Source: Diabrotica undecimpunctata
Taxonomy: Eukaryota > Arthropoda > Insecta > Coleoptera > Chrysomelidae
DNA: 64,000 bases
Direction: 5' to 3'
Assembly: GCF_040954645.1 (NCBI RefSeq)
Contig: NC_092809.1
Span: forward strand, 129,383,914-129,447,913
Below, in pieces: positions 1 to 11,216 of this stretch (position 1 is the stretch's first letter; the number at the start of each line of letters is the position of its first letter). The notes under the pieces are model-generated. The model searched no databases. It saw nothing but the letters and a program-made list of their open reading frames with translations, and was not told the DNA's origin. The position numbers were made by a program, and so were the translations under genes.

Positions 1-843
1 CTTGTAATTAAATTAAAAATTAAATCTTGTTTTTTGCTTTTTAACTATTATGAATGTATCATAGGTGATAATTTCATGTTATGGAATAAAAAATATATTT
101 AAATAAATATAAAAAGTGCCTAAACTTAGTAAACTTTTTTTATTTATAATTACTGCACTGTTTAAAGAGTTACTTAGTTATCAATATTTCACATTAAAAT
201 AAAAAATATCCAACAGCATTTTATACTGATTCTCTTCTCATAGATACACTATGCCCGAACAAATACATAAAGTCACTATGCCTGACGAAAGGTTAACTTT
301 ACTTCTAGATATCCAATATAAAAAAATACAGCAAAAAACAAACTGAAAATCATATACATCTTGAGCCCAAATTTGAGCATAATGAATCTTACAACATATA
401 AAATTAAGGTATCTATCAACTAAATACAACGAAATTCAGCCAAAATATGTGAGACCAGAACTACAACACAATATTATTATTATATAATAAATATTAAGGA
501 GCTTGATAACATTAAAAATTATAATCAGTTTCAGTATGTCTGAATACACAATAGAAGAAAATAAAAACAAATAAAAGCAGTTTTTAAAGTTAATTTATAT
601 ATGGTACCTAGATTAGTAAATCTAAAGAAAAAATGTGACAATATGAGACATCTATACCAGCAGCAGCATGTGTGACATCAATAAAGTAAAAAATACAATT
701 ATAGAAAAAAAAGTAGTATAAATTAGATAAGGAAATACCGAAAAGAAGGTAAAGAGTCTAACTGCTAGGCTGTAGCATAAGAATCCAAAAACTTATTTTC
801 AAGAAAATGTTGCAGAAAACTTTAATTATTAAAAAAATTTTAC
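1..843. other. AT-rich intron of PIG-S, no gene seen
   Basis: This stretch lies downstream of the last visible PIG-S exon on the minus strand, so it is most simply the next PIG-S intron running off the window. I looked for the following PIG-S lumenal segment on the minus strand and did not see it. Short open frames here have no recognisable composition or motif. Confidence 0.55.
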
Positions 844-1652
844 CTGATATATCGTCCACTTTAAATAATTTCTGCAATTGTGTGACAAACACAGATGTAA
901 TTGAATTCAAATTTGGTTTCAAAATTCCTTTCTCACATGATGCTTTATCTGAATTTACTACCAGCAGGCCACCCCATCTAGGGCTTAGAAAGGCATTTGT
1001 CTCTACTTTTTGATTATTTTTATCATATATATACAATGGATGATCATCACAAGGAGCAAAATATACAACTAGATTTATAGTTGGTCTAGGAGACATATGA
1101 GACCATAATTTACTCTCCAATGGTGTAATAATATGTGGTAATTGATCTTCTTTTAGTACAAAATGATTATTCAGTTTTACTGGAGTGATTCCTAAGTCTA
1201 TAAGGTATAACCATTGTGACTTAATAATGAACTCTGCAATTGGAGAAATTTTTTCCAAGTAAGGGTTGAGGTACTGTTCAATATCTACACCTTTCAATTC
1301 TATCTGGGGATTTAAAGGATCTGGATGGACAAAGGATATGAGTATGTCATATTCTAGACTCAAAGGCATTCCATATTCCTTTTCTGTGTAATTTTTTATT
1401 TGGACTTCTTGCATTCTTGTTTCAGGAAGTGATGCTCTGTAGACTCTTGTTGTATACCACCATATGGGTAGACCTATTACAACTAATACTATGAAATACG
1501 AAATAACGCTATATATCCTATAATCACTATCTTCCTCATCTAAAAAACAATTGTATTAACATATTTATATTCACATATTTTTAAACAAGTGTGTTCTTAC
1601 TTTCTGTCGCTTTTGCTGAAGAGGCTTTACCATCAGTTATTGATGCACTCAT
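844..1652 (-). CDS. PIGS: GPI transamidase subunit PIG-S, 5' part (two exons)
   Basis: PIG-S is a subunit of the ER-membrane GPI transamidase, which attaches preassembled GPI anchors to proteins. Exon 1 is 1652-1601 (starts ATG AGT GCA) with donor GTAAGA. Exon 2 is 1539-844, preceded by TTTTTTAG and followed by GTAAAA. The join is in frame (phase 1) and gives 249 residues. Residues 28-46 form a hydrophobic segment ending GLPIWWYTTRVYRASLP, the N-terminal membrane anchor and following motif typical of PIG-S. SPRWGG at about residues 203-208 is another family hallmark. The family protein is roughly twice this length, so the C-terminal half and second membrane anchor lie beyond position 1. The gene is divergent from HSP90. 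Identity rests on recalled family motifs and the order of the two conserved blocks. Confidence 0.88.
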
Positions 1653-2590
1653 TCTTTATTTTTCATTTATATAATTTGTTGTTATTATTTATAATTATTT
1701 ATTTTTTTTAAACGGTAGACCTAATCTAACCTCACATTATAAATACGTACCGCTTTGACATTAAAATTCCGATGTCATCTGCAATGAATCATACCTAAAC
1801 ATGCTTTTTGTATTGATTGAATTTTCGTTATACAGAAAATTGTATTTATGTATTTAAAGTTCTTCTATTAAGTAAACCTCAGTTTTTTATTGTAAAATAA
1901 AATATTGTTTTTTTATTATTCCTAATGCCCTAATTAACAATTATATAGGCAGCGCAGAATTAAGAAAAATATATGCCCAGGCTCGCCCTTCACCCTTTCT
2001 TTGTAGAAATGTGAAATGATATTGATTTAACTGTTCTAATTATTCTTAGATATTTAAAATAAACTGCCAAACATTCGAATATGTTTCTTTTAATTATATA
2101 AAGAAAATCTATCTAATAAATGGTCATGGACTTCAACAACTGGCATAACATTTTTATTAAAATTTGTGCTGATATCTATTATTGTAATAACTTTAAACTA
2201 AATTTAAAGAACTTTATTAACATAAATTAAATCTTTTTAAGATTTACATGCTCATGATTATTTAACTTACAGCAAAAGCTGTAGCTAACAAGCTATGGAC
2301 ATCTATGGATTTGTAATTATCAAACCAATTTGAATTAAGAAAAACAGCACCTATAACTTTTGAAAACATGTATTTATGTGTAACCTTATATTTTTTTAGT
2401 TATAATTTATTGTAAATACGAAATACTCAAAATGTTAGTGAAGATTTTAGTTCAAAATTTGTATTTAAAAAAGGAAAATTGAATGAAAAACCAACTTTTC
2501 TATCAAAACATTGATTTTAGGAAATCAGGAACACAATTCATTAAACAATTTATTAAAATTCTCATAAAAACATTCCAACAAAATTGTATG
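1653..2590. other. Shared intergenic region between PIG-S and HSP90
   Basis: About 1.1 kb separates the PIG-S start codon from the HSP90 transcription start, and the genes diverge. Apart from the heat-shock elements at its right end I see only AT-rich sequence, with no open frame of note and no obvious TATA box for PIG-S. Confidence 0.5.
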
Positions 2591-2751
2591 GTTCTAGAGA
2601 ATTCTTGTAAAAATAAAACCTTCCAGAATATTCAGTTGAAATTACCGCACTCGAAAACGGAAGTAAACCAAGACAAAATATATCTCTGTCTCAACTTATT
2701 GACCGTTTCGAGCCTTCGAAAAGCTTCCAAACGTTCTCGAATATTCTGGAA
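2591..2751 (+). promoter_or_regulatory. Heat-shock element array upstream of HSP90
   Basis: Heat shock factor binds alternating inverted NGAAN units. 2734-2751 reads TTC-TC-GAA-TA-TTC-TG-GAA, four perfect units, ending 10 bp before the TATA box. 2621-2633 reads TTC-CA-GAA-TA-TTC, three perfect units. 2592-2604 (TTCTAGAGAATTC) is a three-unit site with one mismatch, and TTC units at 2715 and 2725 add weaker in-phase copies. This fits a strongly heat-inducible promoter. Confidence 0.9.
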
Positions 2752-2761
2752 TCAAGTAGGC

Positions 2762-2795
2762 TATAAAAGCGGCCGACAATGCAGCATCCGCTTCA
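2762..2795 (+). promoter_or_regulatory. HSP90 core promoter: TATA box and probable start
   Basis: TATAAAAG lies at 2762-2769. A TTCAATT sequence about 30 bp downstream, with its A at 2795, is a reasonable initiator, so transcription should begin near 2795. The start is inferred from spacing only. Confidence 0.75.
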
Positions 2796-2922
2796 ATTCA
2801 AAGTTAGCTTTACGTGGAGACAGCAAACGTCACTTGCGGAAGTGATTTTCCAAAGCAGATAATTATTTCGAAGCGGTTTATACATTGTGACTTGTGAATA
2901 TTTTGTGAAAAACTAGTCCAAA
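2795..2922 (+). other. Hsp83: HSP90 non-coding first exon (5' UTR)
   Basis: Sequence from the inferred start to the donor GTAAGT at 2923. It is spliced to the acceptor at 4349-4350 (TCTGTTCCAG), directly before the start codon. A single intron in the 5' leader is the known arrangement of insect Hsp83 genes. Confidence 0.75.
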
Positions 2923-4350
2923 GTAAGTAATTTATCGTTTATTTCAATAATTTTATTTTTGTCCATATTATAAAAACATCAGAAGCATGGTACCGGCCAC
3001 CAAATTCTTTTATCTGGAAAAAGTTCTGAAACTCATTTTCATGAACATAAACTAAACTTTTTGTCAATTACTAATTTAAAATCAATTTGTTTATTTAAAT
3101 AGCAATTTTAGGTATATTTAGAAACTAAAATAGTAAAATATCACATTTCGAAACACGTGGAGACTATTGCAATAAACCTCATGGCTATGCATTTTATTTT
3201 TAGATCAGTTCCATGTTATTTTTGTTAAAATAGTGTTTGCGACATGACATACTTTTCAATATATAATTTGGATTATAATTATATTAATCTTACTTTTATC
3301 TATTTAGTCTTATCCATTGCAAAACGTTGCTACCTTGCTAGTTCAATGTACCTATTTTTATAGCATCTTACACCATCCTTCCATTTAAATGTTGGCCTAT
3401 CTATCCGTCTATTTATCTCCTGTCGACCAGTATTCCTCTAGAAGGGTTATGTGATCATGCTAGATCTTCTGCCAATGTCTTCCTATTTTTATGAGAGATA
3501 ATCTACCTATATGTTTGTAGTTTGGTATCTCATAGTTCTACCTCCTCCAAATACCATTTTGCCATAGATGCAACTGAATATTCCTCACAGGATCCTTCCT
3601 TAAAATATGAGTAGGTTTTTATCTGCCTTTGAAATGGTCAAAGTTTTCTGTTCATGCCGGCACTGTCAGTATAAAGGTTTTGTGTATTGTTTTTTATTGC
3701 CTATTATTTTATTAAGTTTATTGTTATGTGCATACTTAGCCTAAAAAAAGAATGTGCTAGAATTATCCTTAGACTTACCTTTTCTTTTGCTATGTGAGTT
3801 GTCACTGGTCACAGAGAGCCTAAGTAGTGAATAGTATAAGCTAGAGTTATCAAATAGTATTTAAAGACAGTATGTGCCAATATTGAGTTTGTTTTTTTTT
3901 ATTCTTCAGGATTTGTCTTGTACAAATCCTACAGAATCTAATACAAAAATCTGGACCATTGTCGACCAGACCTAAAACCACCACATCCAAGAAGTTTCTC
4001 TCAATATATTCTAAGTGACTTTAAATGTGAAAATATTTTATCTACAGTATTAAGAGTTATTCCTTTATAGGGAATTCATTGAAATCTAAACCCCTTTTTG
4101 ATTAGTTGGCAAATAATTCCATTGCAGCAAACACTCTTATATTTGTTCCAAATTTCTGAAAAAAGTTTTCATTGCTTTTTTATTCATAGTAAAATTGGTC
4201 TTCTCTTTGGAGCATGTATGCTTAAAGAACTGCTCCTTAAACAGCTCATTTGTGTTGACTTATTGGCTTAAAATCTATAACTTATTGACTATAAAAGCTT
4301 CTCAAATTAATTGTGACCATATTAGAACTAAATTAATCATTCTGTTCCAG
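2923..4350 (+). other. HSP90 5'-leader intron
   Basis: The intron is 1428 bp, GTAAGT to TTCCAG. The open frame of the next exon runs back into it (from 4195), but the acceptor immediately before ATG 4351 shows that part is not coding. It carries a decayed LINE fragment near 3350-3620 and is otherwise AT-rich. Confidence 0.75.
3350..3620 (-). mobile_element. Decayed RTE-like LINE fragment in HSP90 leader intron
   Basis: The minus strand gives pieces such as TFKWKDGVRCYKN preceded by other degraded segments. These resemble the conserved region near the 3' end of RTE-like LINEs (GRPxLRWxDGV). Frames are broken. The call is tentative. Confidence 0.4.
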
Positions 4351-7250
4351 ATGCCTGAAGAAACTCAAACTGCAGAAGTCGAGACCTTCGCCTTCCAGGC
4401 TGAAATCGCCCAGCTGATGAGTCTGATCATCAACACATTCTACTCGAATAAAGAAATTTTCCTTAGAGAGTTGATTTCAAACTCATCAGATGCCTTGGAT
4501 AAGATCCGCTACCAATCACTCACCAACCCATCTTGTCTTGACTCAGGAAAAGATTTACACATTAAAATTGTTCCAAACAAGAGCGAAGGAACCTTAACTA
4601 TCATTGATACAGGTATTGGTATGACGAAGGCAGATTTAGTTAACAACCTAGGTACAATTGCAAAATCTGGAACAAAGGCATTTATGGAGGCCCTCCAAGC
4701 TGGAGCTGATATTAGTATGATCGGTCAATTTGGTGTAGGTTTCTACTCAGCCTACTTAGTTGCTGACCGAGTAGTGGTTGTATCAAAAAATAATGATGAT
4801 GAGCAATACATTTGGGAATCATCTGCTGGAGGTAGCTTCACAATAAGACCAGATCTAGGAGAGCCATTGGGACGTGGTACAAAAATTGTTCTGTACATCA
4901 AGGAGGATCAAACTGAATTTTTAGAAGAGAGTAAAATTAAGGAGATAGTAAAGAAACACTCTCAGTTTATTGGTTACCCCATTAAGTTGCTTGTAGAAAA
5001 AGAAAGAGAAAAAGAATTAAGTGATGATGAAGCTGAAGATGAAAAGAAGGAAGAAGAGGAGGATAAAGATAAACCTAAAATTGAAGATGTGGGAGAGGAT
5101 GAAGATGAAGATAAAAAAGATGAGAAAAAGAAAAAGAAAAAAACTATTAAGGAAAAGTACACTGAAGATGAGGAACTAAATAAAACCAAACCAATATGGA
5201 CAAGAAATGCTGATGATATAACCCAAGAAGAATATGGTGAATTTTACAAATCTTTGACAAATGACTGGGAAGACCATTTAGCAGTAAAACATTTTAGTGT
5301 TGAGGGCCAACTGGAGTTTAGAGCTCTATTGTTTGTTCCTCGTCGTGTTCCTTTTGATTTATTTGAAAATAAAAAGAAGAAGAACAACATAAAATTATAT
5401 GTACGCAGAGTTTTCATCATGGACAACTGTGAAGACCTTATTCCAGAATATCTTAACTTCATTAAGGGAGTAGTAGACTCTGAAGATTTACCTCTAAACA
5501 TTTCAAGAGAAATGTTGCAACAAAATAAGATTCTTAAGGTCATCCGCAAAAATTTGGTTAAAAAATGTCTGGAACTTTTTGAAGAACTTACTGAGGACAA
5601 AGATGGATGGAAGAAGTTTTATGAACAATTCTCAAAGAACATCAAATTGGGAATTCATGAAGATTCACAAAATAGAGCCAAACTTGCTGACTTATTACGT
5701 TACCACACATCTGCCAGTGGTGATGAAGCTTGTTCATTAAAAGACTATGTCAGCAGAATGAAGGAAAACCAAAAACACATCTACTTTATTACTGGAGAGA
5801 ACAAAGAACAAGTAGCACATTCTGCATTTGTTGAACGTGTTAAGAAGCGTGGTTTTGAAGTAGTATACATGACTGAACCGATTGATGAATATGTAGTTCA
5901 ACAACTCAAGGAATACGATGGAAAAACTCTTGTCTCTGTCACCAAGGAGGGTCTAGAATTACCTGAAGATGAAGAAGAGAAGAAGAAACGTGAAGATGAT
6001 AAGGCCAAATATGAAGGTCTTTGCAAAGTTATGAAGAGCATCCTTGACAACAAAGTTGAAAAGGTAAGTTTTTATATAAATATAAAAGGTTTAATCATTT
6101 CCGTGTGAAATTTCATGTTTATGAAATGGTGTGTTTATTAATACTGTTCTGAAGCTATTTTCGTGTGGCACCTTAATGCAATTACTATTTTTGTTGGGAA
6201 TAAGCCACAATTGTAAGTTTAAAATAAGTTCATTTTTGATACATTGATTTCCAATTCAGACATCATTCTCAAAATACAAAAAATTTATTTTAAATTTGTT
6301 TTGTATTTCGAGAACTTAACTTAAATTGTGGCTTATTCCCAACAACAATATTGATTGCACTTAGGTTTATTCTACAAAAGATCGATTAAATTGAGCATAG
6401 TAGGTGGATAAGATTGTATTTTTTAATAATTATGTTCATTTTTGTACATACTTTACCTTAACCATACCTCTTCACTTTTTGTCTCATCTGTAGAGATCCC
6501 GCTGATTCTCTTTACTTTATGGGCTCATGTTTTTGCCTAAAGTTCCATTAGTTCATTCATGTGTCCTTCAAAAGTATTCTTCCATAATGTAGTGTTCTTT
6601 AGTTTTTTAACTGCTTAACATAATTTATAGACAGGTTTCATTCAATTTATCTGTTCATAATCATGCAGTGTACCTTTCTCCACATTACTTCTCAATTAAT
6701 TTTTCAAATCTTTCATAGTTCTATAGTTTTTAATTCATTTAAATCTTTATTAAACAACTATTATGGCTTTAAGAATAGAAATAATACAATATATTATTTG
6801 TTTTAGGTTGTGGTATCTAACCGTTTAGTAGAATCTCCATGTTGTATTGTAACCTCACAATATGGATGGACTGCTAATATGGAACGTATCATGAAAGCCC
6901 AAGCTCTCCGCGATACATCAACTATGGGTTACATGGCAGCCAAGAAACACTTAGAAATCAACCCTGACCATTCCATCATTGAAAACCTTAGACAGAAGAC
7001 AGAAGTTGATAAAAATGATAAGGCTGTGAAAGATCTTGTCATCTTGCTCTTTGAGACTGCTCTCCTTAGCTCTGGTTTTACTTTGGATGAACCTCAAGTA
7101 CATGCCTCTAGAATCTACAGAATGATCAAACTTGGTTTGGGCATTGATGAAGAAGAATCTATGCTTACTGAAGAAACCCCATCTGGTGAAGCTCCTGCTG
7201 CTGAAGCTGGTGATGGAGAAGATGCTTCCCGTATGGAAGAAGTAGATTAA
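4351..7250 (+). CDS. Hsp83: Cytosolic heat shock protein 90 (Hsp83), complete
   Basis: An ATP-dependent dimeric chaperone of the cytosol that matures kinases, receptors and other clients. Coding exons are 4351-6063 (571 codons) and 6807-7250 (147 residues plus stop), total 718 aa, normal for the family. The N-terminal GHKL ATPase shows E40, N44, D86 in DTGIGM, and the lid/G-box [14 protein letters not shown]. An acidic/lysine-rich charged linker spans about residues 215-290. The middle domain carries the arginine motif [11 protein letters not shown]. The C-terminus is MEEVD, the docking site for TPR co-chaperones, which separates it from the ER (KDEL) and mitochondrial paralogs. The start is fixed by the acceptor directly before ATG 4351. 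Regulation: heat-shock elements and TATA upstream. The coding intron (6064-6806, phase 0, after residue 571) is notable because Drosophila Hsp83 has none in its coding part. No defects seen. Confidence 0.98.
6064..6806 (+). other. HSP90 coding intron
   Basis: GTAAGT to TTTTAG, phase 0. It contains a short inverted-repeat element at 6191-6345; the remainder is AT-rich without recognised content. Confidence 0.9.
6191..6345. repeat. Short inverted-repeat element of the GGGAATAAGCCACAATT family
   Basis: The ends are inverted copies of GTTGGGAATAAGCCACAATT around a loop of about 110 bp. Related sequence occurs near 16090, 19196, 30710, 37480 and 57890, so this is a dispersed family. The copy at 37410-37496 has a tail with AGAACGATTTCCGAAGTGG, reminiscent of 3' regions of Penelope-like elements (inference). 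Confidence 0.7.
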
Positions 7251-7440
7251 ATGCCATTGTTTAAAGAGCATGTGTTGTAATATGTTCAAATGACAAGTTT
7301 CTCTCATTCCTTATTTTTGTAAATAATTTATTTGTTCTTTTTATACAGAGTATTACTAGCATTTGAAAGGCTACTGGAATAGTCTGGCTGTGTAGAGTAC
7401 TATGACCAATTGTCATCAACAACTGTACTGATTTTCCGTT

Positions 7441-7446
7441 AATAAA
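7441..7446 (+). terminator. HSP90 poly(A) signal
   Basis: AATAAA about 190 bp after the HSP90 stop codon, in a T-rich 3' region, the first canonical signal downstream. Confidence 0.75.
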
Positions 7447-7499
7447 AGAAATAATTGAAATTTTTGTTATTTTTAATTTTAAACATTACCTTCAGGGCA

Positions 7500-7962
7500 T
7501 AAATTACATTCTGTTCACATGTGTTTACTGCAATTTACTCTAGTTCTTTAATTGTTGTGCTTAGTTACATATTTCTTTCAGTACAATTATCCAACCAAGT
7601 TCCAATTGTTTTGTTAGGTATGGCACTGCTTACTTGTTTTTCTACTTACATCATATGTCATGCATGGCTTATTGCCATTGGGATGTTGTACCTGTCTGTT
7701 TTCTATTCTTTTATTTGCTACCTAGGTCTCTGATCCATACAGTGAGCAGATTTCTACTATTTTATTATAGAATATAACAGAAATATGCTTTATTGTCACT
7801 GAAAATTATACATTTTTATGGACAGAACTTACAAAAGGTCAGAAAATAATTAAAATTTACTGAAATTACATAAATTATCAATATCACAAAATAAAAGAGC
7901 ATAAACAATCCATTGCAAAATCTAAATAAATGACAAAACCTAACTAATAAATTGTAGTAAAG
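7500..7962 (-). mobile_element. Probable LINE 3' remnant downstream of HSP90
   Basis: On the minus strand around 7690-7740 a frame reads LYGSET followed by VANKRIE, resembling the 'LYGSETW' motif downstream of LINE reverse transcriptase domains. The 7760-7960 part contains CTTTATTG-type tail sequence. Strongly decayed; weak call. Confidence 0.35.
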
Positions 7963-9274
7963 CATATCGCACCCTCAGTGCAAGACTGCAGTAAGTCGGA
8001 ATAAGTAAGTTTTGAGATGAAGACGATTTTGTTTATTTTCGTGCTATCGGTGAAATAAGACACAAGTTTTAAGAAAAATTATCATTATGATTTTGCATGC
8101 TTTGCAGCCTATATTAATATTAACCAAAAATAGAAATTTAAATAAAATAATATTAATGCTAAAAAAATTAGGAATTTCAAAGTTACAACACTTTTGCACG
8201 GAGAAAATTGTTAATCACTACACATTTAGTATTAAAATTTTAAAGTTACAACACTGTTGCATGGAGAAAATTGTAAAAAGTGTAGACACATTTTCTGTTA
8301 GTTGTTGTCCTTTTCTCGTATATCATCTTGGGCCAAAATATTTTTATAAAAACTATGGTGGGCTTCTGGTATCATACCCGAATGGCATAAGTATACCAAA
8401 TCTTTCTTTCTGGCCATTTGAATTTTTCAATATTTTTATTTAAATTCAAAACAAAAGGACTATAATAAAAATATGCAAATCAGGCTACCTTGAGTAGAGT
8501 GATTAACAAAAGGATTGAAATTCACTATCTTAGTAAAAGTTGGGAATTACGGGGGGAAAATATGATAAGACAATCGCCCCGGAAAATTACATGACGATTT
8601 AATACAATTTGGGATTTAGTTTTGATAGAACAAGTTTTCTGAGAATAGATATTTTTAAGCTGTCATTATTGTTTTACACACAAGTACACACAATAATGTA
8701 CACAAGTTTTAAGATAACTGTTTTTCCTTTCATAAGAAAAAATACTTTTTGGCTGTAAATAATTATTGTGTTTTATTAATTTATGTGTTTTTAATCCAAT
8801 CTAATAAATAAATGGTCAAACGACATCGCACCCATTTTATGGAAAATATAATGTCACACAAAGGACATAAAACTTACATGAATAGATTGGTCTCGTAAAT
8901 CTTTCTTTATTGTTTCGGCCGTTAATGGATTACGTAGACACGCTGTATATTAAAATTAAACACCACAGATAGAGATATTAAAATAACAAATATCTTTTTT
9001 CGCGCCTTTCATTGCTTGTTATCGAAACCATTGCAATGTTCCGTGCAAAACTGTTGTAACTCTGTTACATTAGAATTACAACAGTTTTGCACGGAACTTA
9101 TGTACAAAAACGCAAAATAGTTAAACTGTTGTGGTAATATTTAGCCGGTTAAACATTTGAAAGTTACTAAGGTTTTACAGGGAATAGATATGCATGTTTA
9201 CAATCGAATTCCATGATTACTTCATTTTCATAAAATTTTGAGTTACTGCAGTCTTGCACTGAGGGTGCGATATG
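7963..9274. mobile_element. Non-autonomous DNA transposon with 32-bp TIRs and iterated subterminal repeats
   Basis: A perfect 32-bp inverted repeat bounds the element (7963-7994 and 9243-9274; outer end CATATCGCACCCTCAGTGCA). No transposase is visible in the 1.3 kb. Inside, four further copies of a roughly 20-bp motif related to the inner half of the TIR occur, for example TTACAACAGTTTTGCACGGA: near 8182, 8242, 9036 (inverted) and 9099. ATAT flanks CGCACCC on both sides and could be a 4-bp target duplication, but the palindromic edge makes this ambiguous. Superfamily not recognised. Confidence 0.8.
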
Positions 9275-9289
9275 ATACCCAAATATAGA

Positions 9290-9730
9290 TAAAAATACTA
9301 AGTTACTTATACATATAGGTACTGTAATTTCTTGTTATTGTCATTTTATGGAACTTTGGGAAAATTGTTCAGATGTTATTTTTGCAGAATATAATATAGA
9401 TTTCTTTACTAACTCAGTGGACAGGATCCAAAGTTGAATTTCTGTTGGAGTAGTTATGATTGGTCTTACTGGAAAAACATGTAGGTGTTTACGAATTAAG
9501 CAAACAGTTTTTAAAATATTTGAACCAGGGAAGCTTTAAAATCCTGTGATTTTTTAAGTAGCTTCTGCAATGTGTTGTTTTCTTTTGAGGCCAAATAGAT
9601 ACAGTATTGCTCTTTTTTGTAATTTAAAAATAACATCAAATTGAGCAGCTGTACTAGAACCCCAAAAAGGAAGACCATATCAAAGATGAGACTCAAGCAA
9701 AGAACAGATCAAGTATGTCAGAAGTTCTAG
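9290..9730 (-). mobile_element. LINE reverse-transcriptase C-terminal fragment
   Basis: The minus strand reads ESHL-YGLPFWGSSTAAQFD and then FKLQKRAI with several stops. This matches the conserved 'YGxxFWGSS...FxLQKRAIR' segment downstream of the RT domain in Jockey/CR1-like LINEs. No 3' end or target duplication found. Confidence 0.6.
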
Positions 9731-9791
9731 TTTCATGAAGATTTGCAATATTAGCAAAAAAAATTCCATCGATTTTTAAATTAGTGATGTC

Positions 9792-11216
9792 ATTTATAAA
9801 GATAATGATATCAAACGAATGGCATTTAATCTGGCTGAATCAAATTGATTAAATCATCCCTTTATGCAGTTAAAAAAAGCTGGTAGAGGTTGGTTAGATT
9901 TGTTCTTGGCGCGTCATAAAAATACATTGGCTTTAAGGAGACCAACTGGAACGTCTTTTGGACGGGCAGCTAGCTTTAACAAAGAGAATATTCAAATATT
10001 TTTTGATCATCTGGAAAAAGCATATGATAAATACAATAATTTTTCCAGTAATCAGGTTTACAACGTAGATGAAACAGGCTTAACCATTGTGCAAAATAAA
10101 ATTGCAGCAATAGTGGGGCGCAAAGCAAAGAGACAAATCGCATCGCTGACTTCTGCTGAGAGAGGATCATTGATCACTTTAATTGCATGTATGAGTGCTG
10201 GAGGGAATTTTATCCCACCCATGTTAATCTTCCCAAGAAAGAATATGAATGTGCAACTCTTGAAAGGTACTCCTCCTGGATCGATATCAGCCGTTCATCC
10301 TAGTGGTTGGGTGCAGTCTAATTTATTTACACAGTGGTTTAAACACTTCATAGATACCGTTAAACCCTCTAAAGAGTTTCCTGTACTTCTTATATTGGAT
10401 GGACACTACAGCCATACTCGCAATTTAGATGTGATCAATCTGGCAAGGGAGAATAATATAGTTATAATTTCATTACCTCCACATTCAACACACAAACTGC
10501 AACCGCTAGACAAAACTTTCATGGGAACGCTCAAGGCATACTATAGTGAAGAAATCAGGCAATGGTTACGTCACAATAACCGCGCCCTCTCTCAGTACGA
10601 TATTGGAGAACTTTTTGGCAAAGCATACCTTAAAAGCCAAACTGTAAATGGATTCCGCGTCACTGGAATTTATCCATTGAATAAGACTGTGTTCTCAGAT
10701 GTAGATTTTATTGCAGCAGAAATTGACAGTAACAACCACCGCCATGTAGAACCGCAAGCTATTGAACCTGCCATCCTACTAAAAACACCAGAAGCCAGCA
10801 ACATCAGTGAACCAGGTCCTTCTGGTTTGCAGAAGTTTGTAAGTCCGCAAGCTATTGAATCTGATATCCTACCAAAAACACCAGAAGCCAGCAACATTAG
10901 TGAACCAGGTCCTTCTGGTTTGCAGAAGTTTGTAAGTCTGCAAGCTATTGAACCTGCTATCCTATCAAAAACACCAGAAGCAAGCAACATCAGTGAACCA
11001 GGTCCTTCTGGTTTGCAGAAGTTTGTAGATCCATTTGAAATATCGCCAGTGCCGTCGATCAGGAAAAAATCTACAAATCGTGGTATAAAATTATCGAAAT
11101 CAACGGTAATAACTTCTTACCCTTACAAGGAAGCATTAGACCAGCAAAACAGCAAAAAGAAATTAAATGTACAAGCAGTAAAACGACACTTACGGCTGAT
11201 TCCACAAGGGAGATGA
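9792..11216 (+). pseudogene. pogo/Tigger-type DDE transposase, N-terminus missing
   Basis: The encoded protein (long frame from 9864, 450 codons) has the Tc1-mariner/pogo catalytic core: D in YNVDETG (residue 69), D in LILDGHYSH (179) and D in HKLQPLDKTF (216), a DDD triad as in pogo. Upstream in the same frame DIKRMAFNLAESN precedes a TGA before LNHPFMQLKKAGRGWL, the usual link between DNA-binding and catalytic parts, so a stop interrupts the gene. No N-terminal helix-turn-helix is seen. The C-terminal third contains three 31-residue repeats and then breaks at 11214. A related zinc-finger tail follows in another frame. Likely inactive. Terminal repeats not located. Confidence 0.88.
10752..11030 (+). 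repeat. Three 93-bp in-frame tandem repeats in the pogo ORF
   Basis: Copies start at 10752, 10845 and 10938. Each encodes about 31 residues containing KTPEASNISEPGPSGLQKFV, a proline/serine-rich linker. Copies differ by a few substitutions, so the expansion predates the present copy or has drifted. Confidence 0.9.

Noticed and set aside
2483..2845. 120-codon frame over the HSP90 promoter
   Set aside because: Overlaps heat-shock elements, TATA box and transcription start; composition is not protein-like.
4195..4350. N-terminal extension of HSP90
   Set aside because: The frame is open but a splice acceptor TTCCAG abuts ATG 4351 and the extension is unlike HSP90; it is leader-intron sequence.
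4974..5600. Antisense serine-rich open frames within HSP90
   Set aside because: Mirror images of the lysine/glutamate-rich linker and neighbouring codons; no independent signals.
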